From Elephas maximus indicus (lineage: Eukaryota > Chordata > Mammalia > Proboscidea > Elephantidae): DNA of 64,000 nucleotides. Under the pieces are notes generated by a model. It made no database searches. It saw only the letters and a list, made by a program, of their open reading frames with translations, and was not told where the DNA came from. The position numbers and the translations under genes were made by a program. The first letter of the stretch is position 1; each line of letters opens with the position of its first letter. The DNA is taken from NCBI RefSeq assembly GCF_024166365.1, contig NC_064820.1, positions 139,892,001 to 139,956,000 of the forward strand. Direction: 5' to 3'. This document shows positions 1 to 8,905 of the stretch, piece by piece.

Positions 1-425
1 TCAAGTGAAAGAACAGGAGTCATTTTCTTCTATGGGTCTATTTTTATCACCTAGGAGAAACTTTTGCTAGATCCCTTGCTGTTCAGGCTTCCTATCATGT
101 CTCATTGGCCCAAATTGCTTCACAAGCAATTTTGCCTAAACTGATCACTGGCGAGGGGAAATGGAATGATCGTAATTGGCACCAATCAAGGTCACTGGCT
201 TGGGAAGGGGTTCAGTATCCCTTAAATCATAAATGTGTCCTAGACTTACTCAAATAGGGATTCTCTTAGCAAGGAACAAAGCTGGGATATGGGCTGTAGA
301 GAAGAATGGCTCTTGGCCAGACAACCAGTAGGGTCTACTACACAAGTATAAAGCAGAGCAAAACCAGACACACAAACTTAAAAAAGAACCATGGTCATTC
401 TGAGGAATTTATTATGTAGCTTCTT
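1..425. other. Intergenic sequence, nothing confidently identified
   Basis: No open reading frame, RNA gene or recent repeat is recognisable here. A stretch around 80-180 resembles an old, highly diverged interspersed repeat, but I cannot name the family. Confidence 0.4.
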
Positions 426-427
426 GG

Positions 428-615
428 GGTGGTAAAAGGGACAGGGGCTTTAGAATCAGACAGGTCTGGTCACTTGGTAGTGACTTAACCTCAGAGAATT
501 AACTTCTGTGCAATTCAACATTTTTATTTGTAAAATGTGGATAACAGTGCCTGCTTCTAAAAGCTGTGATGAGTATTAAATCTTTTGATGGATGTAAACT
601 GCCTAAAAGGTTACA
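428..615 (+). repeat. MIR SINE, diverged
   Basis: The order of MIR landmarks is visible on the + strand: a 'gggctttagaatcagacaggtctgg' type head, a 'gtgacttaacctc' core, 'atttgtaaaatgtggataacagtgcctgc', and a 'gatgagtattaaat' tail. The copy is strongly diverged, as expected for an element older than the placental radiation. Confidence 0.75.
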
Positions 616-775
616 GATATTCAAAAAGTATATATTCTTTTCTTCCTTTATTGGAGCTATACAATAATTCATAATGATCCCAAGCCATCAACAAAATGCT
701 AAATCTTATTCTGTATATTGTTTTGTAGCAGATATTTATTATATATTAGAAATATTTTTGTCAATCTGATTAAAA

Positions 776-985
776 TTTTTGTTGTTGTTTGGTGCCATTG
801 AGTTGATTCTGATTCATAGTGACCCCATTTGACAAAGTAGAACTGTCTCATAAGGTTTTATTGCCTATAATTTTTATAGAAGCAGATCCCCATATCGTTC
901 TCCCGTGGAGCAGCTGGGTGGGTTCAAACCACCAACCTTCTGGTTAGCAGCCAAGTACTTAATCATTGTACCACCAGGACTCCTT
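776..985 (-). repeat. AfroSINE, minus strand
   Basis: Read on the minus strand it starts with a GGAGTCCTGGTGGTACAATG-like tRNA-derived head near 985. It passes through an AACCAGAAGGTTGGTGGTTT box-B-like motif and ends with the RTE-like 'ggtcactatgaatcagaatcaactc' tail near 790, followed by an (AAC)n-type end. AfroSINEs are confined to Afrotheria, so the element also helps place the organism. Confidence 0.85.
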
Positions 986-1114
986 TCTGATTAAGAGATT
1001 CTATGTTCATAAAATGTAAAAAATCAGTTATCCAAATACCAAGAATGGCTCATTAATAAGAACAGCTGCTTCCTATGTTCTATGCTCTATACATTTTCTC
1101 ATTCAATTTTTTTT

Positions 1115-1205
1115 AAAAAACTGGGCCTGGGGTTGCTACTGGCTTGTGGTAGATAAAGGACAGGGATGCTGCAAAACTACAATGCACAGGAAAGCTCCCC
1201 ACAAA
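1115..1205 (+). repeat. Old interspersed repeat fragment
   Basis: The motif 'gctgcaaaactacaatgcacaggaaagctccccac' belongs to a familiar ancient mammalian repeat seen in many genomes, but I cannot name the family with certainty from sequence alone. No coding potential. Confidence 0.45.
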
Positions 1206-1214
1206 AAAAGTTTC

Positions 1215-1350
1215 TCATTCAATTTTTATGATAATGCTGTGGGTTAGGTATTATTATCCTCATTTTATAAATAAGGAATTGACCTTCGGAGAGATTGAGA
1301 AGCATAAGATCATCAATAGTTGGAAGTAGAATACCTGGGTTTATCTGACT
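1215..1350 (-). repeat. MIR SINE, minus strand
   Basis: The segment 'attattatcctcattttataaataaggaattga...gagagattgagaagcataagatcatcaatagttggaagtagaatacctgg' is the reverse complement of the MIR core and head (compare 'tgggttcgaatcccagctctgcc'). Diverged. Confidence 0.65.
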
Positions 1351-1424
1351 ATAAATATAACGCTCTTCAACTATAACACATCGCCTGAATAGAGTGATAG
1401 CATGTCAGTAAGTGCTATTAAAAA

Positions 1425-1725
1425 TTTATAAGATTCACTTACAATAGCAACAAAAGATATAAGGTACTTGGGAATAAATCTTAAAAAACAGTTGTGGTAT
1501 TAAGATAACTGGAGTTTCACAAACAAAAGAATGAACCTGGACCCATACCTCATACCATATAACTCAAAATGGATCAAAGGCCTTACTATAATGACTGAAA
1601 CCATAAAACTTTGAGAAGAAAACACAGGGTTCATGTTCAGAACCTAGTTTTTAATAATGGAGTCTTACATATGACATGGAAAACAAGAGCAATAAAAGAC
1701 AAAATAGATAAATGGGGGCTGATGC
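1425..1725 (+). mobile_element. Old L1 ORF2 fragment
   Basis: Contains decayed L1 ORF2 sequence such as 'agatataaggtacttgggaataaatctt', 'cccatacctcataccatataactcaaaatggatcaaaggcctt' and 'aataaaagacaaaatagataaatgggg'. These match the ORF2 stretch encoding the KYLGIN and [13 protein letters not shown] motifs, joined with an internal deletion. It is much older than the L1 copies further right. Confidence 0.75.
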
Positions 1726-2012
1726 CCTTCCAAGCCCACTGGGACAGTAAATTCACTCCTTCAATTCTCCTTGTGGACTAGGGAAATGGGGCTTTGGGTG
1801 GTCCCATTCTCCTGGTCCACCTTAATGGTGACCCAGGCCTCTCAGCCCCAGGCAACTCCATTCTCATGGCCCACTGACATGGCAGCCCTGTCCCCTAAAC
1901 CTTGGGGTAGTGGTCTCATTCTCCTGGCTGAACCAAATGGCAGCACCACCCTTAAGAACTGAGTTTGTGGTGACTGGACTCTTTAAAGCCTAGAAGGCTT
2001 TGCTTCCTTCCT

Positions 2013-2424
2013 AGCTTAGTTGTCTACGGCTGCTATAACAGAAATACCACAAGTGGATGTCTTTAACAAACAGAAATTTATTTACTCACAGTTTAGGAGG
2101 CCAGAAGTCCGAATTCAGGGTGCCTGCTCTACAGGAAGTCTGTCTCTATCTGTTGAGTCTGGAGGAAGGTCCTTGTCTCTTTTGAGCCTCTACTCCAGGG
2201 CAATCTTCATGTGGATTGGCATCACTGTCCCCCATCTCTGCTCTGCTCACTTGTTTAATCACTTTTGTATCTCAAAAGAGATTGACTTCAAGATACGCCC
2301 TACACTAATCCTGTCACATTAACATAACAAAGACAACCCATTCCCAAATGGGATTATAACCACAGGTACAGTGGTTAGAATTTACAACACATATTTTTTG
2401 GGGGACGTACTTCAATCCATAACA
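2013..2424 (-). repeat. MaLR-type LTR, minus strand
   Basis: On the minus strand it begins 'tgttatggattgaagtacgtcccccaaaaaatatg' at 2,424 and ends '...tgttatagcagccgtagacaactaag' near 2,013. This is the layout of MaLR/ERVL LTRs (TG start, 'aataaatttctgtttgttaaag' poly(A) region near the 3' end). The same LTR family recurs at 15,337, 22,014, 34,254 and 36,429. Because internal sequence continues to the right, this copy is the element's 3' LTR. Confidence 0.75.
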
Positions 2425-3260
2425 TTCCCTTTGAAACCATGGTATCCCTGTCCTCTCCCTCCCCTGAGCTCCTTTCTACAGTTCTGCTGATTTCCAAACT
2501 CTACCTGGGATGGTCTTTTCCTTTTCTCGGAGGACAACGGATATTTGCAACCAACTAGTTCCACTGGCCCATTTCCTGTCTGTAGAATTCCAGGAGGCAG
2601 AATAATTTTCTTCATTTTTCCTGTCTCTATCCTTTTCATCTAAGCTGACAGGATTTCTACTGACGTGGTTGATTGGATCCATGAGTCACAGGCCCAATCT
2701 CTTTAGCAAAAGATTGTGTAGCCACACCCCTGGAGAAAGTTCCAGGACAGACTTTTTTATTTGTACAACAAAATTTTCCAAATCTTTAAGTTGTGGTTTC
2801 ATTTTGCACAGTTCGTTTTTAAGTCTCCTTCCTCCCACATTTTACTGTATGCAACAAGGAGAAGACAAGATACTGCTTAGAAATCTCAGCCAAATATCCA
2901 AGTTCATCACTTACTAAGTTCTACTTTCCAGAAAATGTTCAAACACAATTCAGACAAGTTCTTTGCCACCTTATAAAAAATGTCACCCTTTCTCCATTGT
3001 CCAATAACCTGTTTATCATTTCTGGTTAAAGCCTCACCAAAAACATATCTAACGTCCACATTTCTAGAAAAAATATGTTCATGGCAATAAGCAGCTTTCC
3101 TCATACCACTAAATTCTTTCTCAGCCCTTGTCAGATTTACCCTTCATATCCATAAGTCAACTAACAGTCTCTTCACAGATCTAGGACCTTAGTATCAAGC
3201 ATACCAAAATTCTTCTGGCTTTACCCATTACCCAATCCAAAGCCCTTTCCACATTTTAAT
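2425..3260 (-). mobile_element. MaLR-type internal region (gag-like), decayed
   Basis: This follows directly on the LTR at 2,013-2,424, and minus-strand frames carry remnants resembling the gag-like region of MaLR elements. The clearest is at 2,907-3,104, with an EHIFSRNVDVRYVFGEAL motif and a WRKGDIFYKVAKNLSELC motif. A second open stretch lies at 2,412-2,639. The frames are short and no complete protein remains. The 5' LTR expected to the right is not seen, so this is a broken provirus-like copy. Family assignment is from recalled similarity and should be verified. Confidence 0.55.
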
Positions 3261-3261
3261 G

Positions 3262-3457
3262 GGTTTATGGGTGGTACAAATGGTTAACATGCTGGGCTGC
3301 TAAGTGAAAAGTTGGAGGTTCAAGTCTACTCAGAGGCACCTCAGAAGAAAGGCCTGGTGATCTACTTCAGAAAAATCAGCCACTGAAAACTATATGGAGC
3401 ACAGTTCTACTCTGACACATATCAGTAGAAATCAATTCAATGGCACCTGATGGTGGT
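3262..3457 (+). repeat. AfroSINE, plus strand
   Basis: 'gggtggtacaaatggttaacatgctgggctgctaagtgaaaagttggaggttcaagtc' is the tRNA-like head. 'atatggagcacagttctactctgacacatatcagtag' followed by 'aaatcaattcaatggcacctgatggt' is the RTE-like tail. The SINE is followed directly by the TA/CA microsatellite. Confidence 0.85.
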
Positions 3458-3461
3458 TCCT

Positions 3462-3539
3462 ATATATATATATATATATATATACACACAAATGCGCACG
3501 CACGAGTGCACACACACATACACACACACACACACACAC
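3462..3539. repeat. (TA)n-(CA)n compound microsatellite
   Basis: About ten TA units are followed by interrupted CA units (cacacac...cgcacgcacgagtgcacacacac). The array starts at the 3' end of the upstream AfroSINE, so it probably grew from that SINE's tail. Confidence 0.9.
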
Positions 3540-3962
3540 GAGGGAGATTTACTTCAAGGGATTGGCTCATGTGATTGTGGGGGTTAGGAATTCCAAAGTC
3601 TATAGGTCAGGCTGGAAACTCTTGCTGGCTTGCAAGATTGTGAAAGGCTGGGAAGTCTGAAATCTGTAGGTTGGGTGGCAGGCTGGAGACTTCCACAGGC
3701 TTGCATCCTAAGATCCACAGGTTAGGTGACAGGAAGAGCACAGAGTGAAGAAAGTGAGTTGTGCCAAAATAAATATAGTTTGGAAGCAAACTGCACCCTA
3801 AGGAATTCCCCTTTCAACTGATTGATTACATTATGGAAGATAATTATGTTACATCGCATTAGATTACATTAGTCTACATTACATTAGTAACTAGTCTAGC
3901 GTTTGGCCAAGCCACTGGGAACTATAGTCTAGCCAAGATGACACATAAAATTAATCATCACA
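3540..3962. repeat. Old interspersed repeat, class unresolved
   Basis: Contains 'gagatttacttcaagggattggctcatgtgattgtgggggtt' and repeated 'ctgtaggttgggtggcaggctggagac' phrases, which I associate with an old LTR or DNA-transposon family common in mammals. No terminal structure could be settled. Confidence 0.4.
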
Positions 3963-4121
3963 GTCAACCCCTTATCAAGTTGGCACCAACACACATATCC
4001 TTAAACCATATATAATCTCCAAATAAAGACAAAGTCATACTTCTGCCTGACACGATACAACATGCATAGGACTGAAAATGCACCCCTTTACATCTTCTAT
4101 TTTATAAGTGACGGGATAAGA

Positions 4122-4264
4122 GTCATCACTGAGTTGATTCTGACCCATAGTGACCCTATAGGACAGAGTAGAACTGTACCATAGAGTTTCCAAGGAGTGC
4201 CTGGTAGATACGAACTGCTGACCTTTTGGTTAGCAGCTGTAGCTGTTAACCACTATGCCACCAG
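4122..4264 (-). repeat. AfroSINE, minus strand
   Basis: The reverse-complement head is 'ttaaccactatgccaccagg' near 4,250-4,266. The tail is 'gagttgattctgacccatagtgaccctataggacagagtagaactg'. It abuts an oppositely oriented SINE fragment. Confidence 0.8.
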
Positions 4265-4269
4265 GTTTT

Positions 4270-4330
4270 CCAATGTCACTAAGATTCGGAATCAACTCAA
4301 CAGCAGTGGGTTTTGTTTTTTTTTTTAATG
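4270..4330 (+). repeat. AfroSINE 3' fragment, plus strand
   Basis: Only the tail remains: 'caatgtcactaagattcggaatcaactcaacagcagtgggttttg' plus a T-rich end. It faces the minus-strand AfroSINE on its left. Confidence 0.65.
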
Positions 4331-4654
4331 GGATAAGAGAGAAAAGAAAACAAAGGTATTTTCCACAGATATATAGATATTTACATACATACAAACATGT
4401 ACACACAAAAAACATCTTTATAACAAACAAAGAAGTACTCAAAACAATTATAGCCCCCTTGTTGCTGCAACTGGTTGTGGGGTTGTAGCTAGTATTTACA
4501 AGTACCTTCTTCCATTACCCATTTCATAGCCTCTTTATGCTCAGCAAGCACCAAAGCTGGTTGTGGTTCCTGCCTGGTAGGTTGATAAGCCAAACTTTCA
4601 CTCTTGAAGGTTCTGAGCTATTAGTAGTCTTGTCTGAATTGGGCTGTTGTAGTT

Positions 4655-5032
4655 TTTAATTATGAATAAGGAAGACTAAAGAAGAACTGATGTCTTTGAA
4701 CTATGCTGTTGGCAAAGAAAATTGACTATACCATGGACTGCCTCAGAAGAAGGAACAAATCTGTCTTGGAAGTACAGCCAGAATGCTCCTTAGAAGCAAG
4801 GATGCCTAGACTTTCTCTCACTTACTTTGGACATGTTATCAGGAGGGAACGATCCCTGGAAGACGACATCATGCTGGGTAAATCTGAGCAAAAAAGAGGA
4901 AAATGCTCAACGAGATGAACTGACATAGTGGCTGCAACAATTATGAGGATGGCACGAGACCAAGCAATTGTCTCATTCTCTTGTACATGGGGTCACTATG
5001 AGTCAGAGCTGACTTGACGGCACCTAACAAGA
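4655..5032 (+). mobile_element. RTE/BovB-type LINE 3' end, plus strand
   Basis: The + frame at 4,703-4,918 encodes the C-terminal end of the RTE ORF, with the diagnostic LTYFGHVIRRERSLEDDIML motif (family form YFGHVxRRDxSLExxIMLGKxEG). The 3' end reads 'ggcacctaacaag'. Only the last ~380 bp are present, typical of 5'-truncated LINE insertions. Confidence 0.85.
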
Positions 5033-5039
5033 GCAGTTT

Positions 5040-5755
5040 TCCATTAACTTTAATCACAGGGTATGGAAGTACTAAGAGATGCCCTAAAGGATCTCCCGTT
5101 CTCTAGGCATACTCTCCTTTACCTCCATTGTATAATAATCATCCAGGATAAGTTGTTAGTATGTAGAACACTTGTGTGTTAAACAGACATAAAGAGATGG
5201 AAGGACCAAGAGATATCTAATATTCATGAGACACTAAATATACAAGAGGCATTTAATATTCAAGACACTCTATACATAGGAAGGATATGAAAGCACTCAG
5301 TATTCATGAGGTCTTAATTCAGCTATCTGTTGGTGATACCCATTCTGGCCCCATGTGTATTCTACCCAATAAACACAAATAAAGCCTAAGATTGTTCAGC
5401 AGGCTAACTGGAAAGCTACAGCTGTGGCCAAGTGTACTTGTCCCTAAGTCTCTACAGGAGTGCAAATATATGTCTTTGGCCCAGGACACCTTCTGTCTTG
5501 CTCAAACCTCAACTATGGTCCCCATAACCATACCATCAGTGGAAAAGCTTATGTGATAGAGAGAGGGGGTACATGAGCTAAGTAATGTGGTCCTTCCAGC
5601 TTGCTTGGACCCCATCCTAAGTGTGTTAACTAATCTTTCTTTCCTCTTGCTTTTCACTGTGTGTTTTAAAGTGATTTAATAAACCATGTGATTTGAGCAT
5701 TTTAATTTAGCCTTGAGCCTCTCTGTACCATGACCTTTGGGATACCTTGTATTTG
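5040..5755. repeat. Probable old ERVL/LTR fragment
   Basis: Phrases such as 'aagtactaagagatgccctaaaggatctcccgttctctaggcatactctcc' and a poly(A)-like 'acccaataaacacaaataaagcc' suggest an old LTR-type element. I cannot fix its ends or family. No gene is visible. Confidence 0.35.
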
Positions 5756-5762
5756 TCATTGT

Positions 5763-6567
5763 TAGGTGTTGCTATTAGGTGCTGTTGAGTCAGTTCTGAC
5801 TCATAGCGACTCCATTTGCAAGAGAATGAAACACTGCCTGGTCCTGTGCCATCCTCACAATTGTTATGCTTAAGCCCATTGTTGCAGCCACTGTGTCAAT
5901 CCATGTTGTTGAGGGTCTTCCTCTTTTTCACTGACCCTCTACTTTACCAAGCATGATGTCCTCCAGGGACTGATCCCTCCTAATAACATGTCCAAAATAT
6001 GTGATACATAGTCTTGCTATCTTTGCTCCCAAGGAACATTCTGGACATGCTTCTTCGAAGACAGATTTGTTAATTCTTTTGGCAGGCCATGGTATTTCAA
6101 TATTCTTCTCCAATACCACAATTCAAAGGTGTCAATTATTCCTCGATCTTCCTTATTCATCATTCAGTTTTCACATGCATATGATGCAATTGAAAACACC
6201 ATGGCTTGGGTCAGGTGCACCTTAGTCTTCAAGGTAACATTCTTGATTTTCAACACTTTAAAGAGGTCTTTTGAAGCAGATTTGCCCTATGAAATGCATC
6301 TTTTGATTTCTTGACTGCTGCTTCCATGGGTGTTGATTGTGGGTCCAATTAAAAGGAAATCCTTGACAACTCCAATCTTTTCTCTGTTCATCATGATGTT
6401 GCTTATTGGTCCAGTTGTGAGGATTTTTGTTTTCTTTTTGTTGAGGTGTAATCCATACTGAAGGCTGTGGTCTTTGATCTTCATCAGTGCTTCAAGTCCT
6501 CTTCATTTTCAGCAAGCAAGGTTGTGTCATCTGCATAATGCAGGTTGTTAATGAGTCTTCCTCCAAT
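5763..6567 (-). mobile_element. RTE/BovB-type LINE, minus strand
   Basis: The 3' end is at the left ('attaggtgctgttgagtcagttctgactcatagcgactcc'). Minus-strand frames carry the YFGHVIRRDQSLEDIMLGKVEG motif (5,928-6,119) and, further 5', the YGLHLNKKKTKILTTG motif that follows the RT domain (6,287-6,484). Several stops and frameshifts are present, so the copy is dead. It meets another RTE copy in the same orientation at 6,568. Confidence 0.85.
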
Positions 6568-7108
6568 CCTGATGCTGACTCATAATGACCCTATGTACAA
6601 GAGAATGAAATACTGCCCGGTCATGTGCAATCCTCACAATCGTTGTTATGCTTGAGCCCCCCGTTGCAGTCACTGTACCACCCCATCATGTTGAAGGTCT
6701 TCCTCTTTTTCTCGGACCCTCTACTTTACCAAGCATGATGTCCTTCTCCAGGGATTGGTCCTTTCTGATAACGTGTCCAAAGTATGTGAGACATAGTCTT
6801 TCCATCCTTGTGTATAAGGACCATTCTAGCTGTCCTTGTTCCAAGACAGATTTGTTCATTCTTTTGGCAGTCCGTGATATATTCAATATTCTTCATCAAC
6901 ACCGTAATTCAAAGGCGTCAATTCTTCTTAGGTCTTCCTTATTCACTGTCCAGCTTTCACAGGATATGAGGCATTTGAAAATACCATGGCTTGCATCAGG
7001 TGCACCTTAGTCTTCAGGGTGACATCTTTGCTTTTTAACACTTTAAAGAGGTCTTTTGCAACAGACTTACTCAATGCAGTGCATTGTTTGATTTTTTTGA
7101 CTCTTGCT
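6568..7108 (-). mobile_element. Second RTE/BovB-type LINE copy, minus strand
   Basis: Independent 5'-truncated copy directly beside the previous one. The minus frame at 6,686-6,886 carries LCLTYFGHVIRKDQSLEKDI and GKVEGPRKRGRPST. It begins at 'gatgctgactcataatgaccctatg' and lacks the last few bases of the usual 3' tail. Confidence 0.85.
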
Positions 7109-7410
7109 AAGTAAGCTTGTAGTTAGAGGCTAATATTGCTTTAAAGTAATTTCCCACATAACAGGAAGATTCAATATCTGAAAAAGTTAATAGATTCAAT
7201 GGCATTTCAATCACAAACTCAACAGTTTTTTTTCCTTTTGTAACTAACAAGTATATTCTAACATGTACATAGAAGAGCAGAAGTCCAAGAAAAACCAAGA
7301 CACTCCCAGAAAAGGAGAAATAAATGTAGAAGAAGGTGGTGGTTGTGGATGCTCTTACCCTATCGTATGAGACTGTATTTACAAAATTATGTTGTACCGG
7401 CACATAAAAC

Positions 7411-7562
7411 CCATTGCAAACGGGTTAATTCCGACTCATAGTGACCCTAAAGGACAGAGTAGAACTGCCCCATAGGGTTTCCAAGGATCAGCTGGTGGAT
7501 GTGAACTGCTGACTTTTTGGTTAGAAGCTGAGCTCTTAACCACTGTGCCACCAGGGCTCTCT
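7411..7562 (-). repeat. AfroSINE, minus strand
   Basis: Head at the right ('cttaaccactgtgccaccagggctc'). Tail at the left ('aaacgggttaattccgactcatagtgaccctaaaggacagagtagaactgcc'). Relatively well preserved. Confidence 0.9.
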
Positions 7563-7883
7563 TGGCATATAAATAAATAAATATGCCAATGGAACATAAC
7601 AGCAATATAAGGAAACTGCAAAAATGATGAACTATTTAATATCGGTTAACGTCAAGTGGTGACACTTGAGTGTCAGCAAGGGCAGTTGCATTATCTCAAT
7701 CAGTTGAAGCAGCAGTGCAGAAAAACAGTGTGTACTATTGTGCAGACAAGAACACAGCATAGTTCACAGAGTGCAAAAGAATCACTCTCGTGAAACTGTC
7801 TGGGAAAACCTTGAGGAGTTGGACTTCTTGCAAAGTTGTCAGAGCCAAAGTCTAACAACTGTTAGATATACTGCTGTTGGACT
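7563..7883. other. L1-1 left flank, unidentified sequence
   Basis: AT-rich and not recognised as a repeat. It is continuous with the sequence resuming at 15,250 once L1-1 and one target-site copy are removed. A short open frame in the rejoined flank has no similarity I recognise. Confidence 0.4.
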
Positions 7884-7896
7884 GTGACTTTCTTTT
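7884..7896. repeat. Target-site duplication of L1-1, left copy
   Basis: gtgactttctttt is repeated exactly at 15,237-15,249. The last T's merge with the poly(A) tail complement, so the right-hand boundary of this copy is ambiguous by a few bases. Confidence 0.85.
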
Positions 7897-7910
7897 TTTT
7901 TTTTTTTTTT

Positions 7911-8905
7911 ATAATAACTTTTATTAAGCTTCAAGTGAACGTTTACAAATCCAATCAGTCTGTCACATATAAGTTTACATACATCTCACTCCCTACTCCC
8001 ACTTACTCTCCCCGTCTTGAGTCAGCCCTTTCAGTCTCTCCTTTCTTGACAATTTTGCCGGCTTCCCTCTCTCTATCCTCCCATCCCCCCTCCAGACAAG
8101 AGTTGCCAACACAATCTCAAGTGTCCACCTGATATAATTAGCTCACTCTTCATCAGCGTCTCTCTCCCACCCGCTGACCAGTCCCTTTCATTTCTGATGA
8201 GTTGTCTTCGGGGATGGTTCCTGTCCTGTGTCAACTGAAGGTCTGGGGACCATGGCCGCTGGGATTCCTCCAGTCTCAGTCAGACCATTAAGTTTGGTCT
8301 TCTTATGAGAATTTGGGGTCTGCATCCCACTGATCTCCTGCTCCCTCAGGGGTCCTCTGCTGAGCTCCCTGTCAGGGCAGTCATCGATTGTGGCCGGGCA
8401 CCAACTAGTTCTTCTGGTCTCAGGATGATGTAGGTCTCTGGTTCATGTGGCCCTTTCTGTCTCTTGGGCTCTTAGTTGTCGTGTGGCCTTGGTGTTCTTC
8501 ATTTTCCTTTGCTCCAGGTGGGTTGAGACTAATTGCTGCATCTTAGATGGCTGCTTGTTAGCATTTAAGACCCCAGACGCCACATTTCAAAGTGGGATGC
8601 AGAATGATTTCATAATAGAATTATTTTGCCAATTGACTTAGAAGTCCCCGCAAACCATGTTCCCCAGACCCCCGCGCTTGCTCCGCTGAGCTTTGAAGCA
8701 TTCATTTTATCCCGGAAACTTCTTTGCTTTTGGTCCAGTCCAATTGAGCTGACCTTCCATGTATTGAGTGTTGTCTTTCCCTTCACCTAAAGCAGTTCTT
8801 ATCTACTGATTAATCAATAAAAAAACCTTCTCCCACCCTCCCTCCCTCCCCCCCTCGTAACCACAAAAGTATGTGTTCTTCTCAGGTTTACTATTTCTCA
8901 AGATC
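7911..8905 (-). other. L1-1 3' UTR with poly(A) signal and C-rich tract
   Basis: About 1 kb from the ORF2 stop to the tail. The AATAAA signal is the complement of tttatt at 7,920-7,925, about 10 bases before the tail. A polypyrimidine block at 8,830-8,857 (ccaccctccctccctcccccc) reads as a G-rich, potential quadruplex tract in the sense strand, a feature known from L1 3' UTRs in several mammals. Confidence 0.85.

Noticed and set aside
7563..7883. Possible processed pseudogene in the L1-1 flank continuing at 15,250
   Set aside because: Joining the flanks across the insertion gives short frames with stops and no protein similarity that I recognise.
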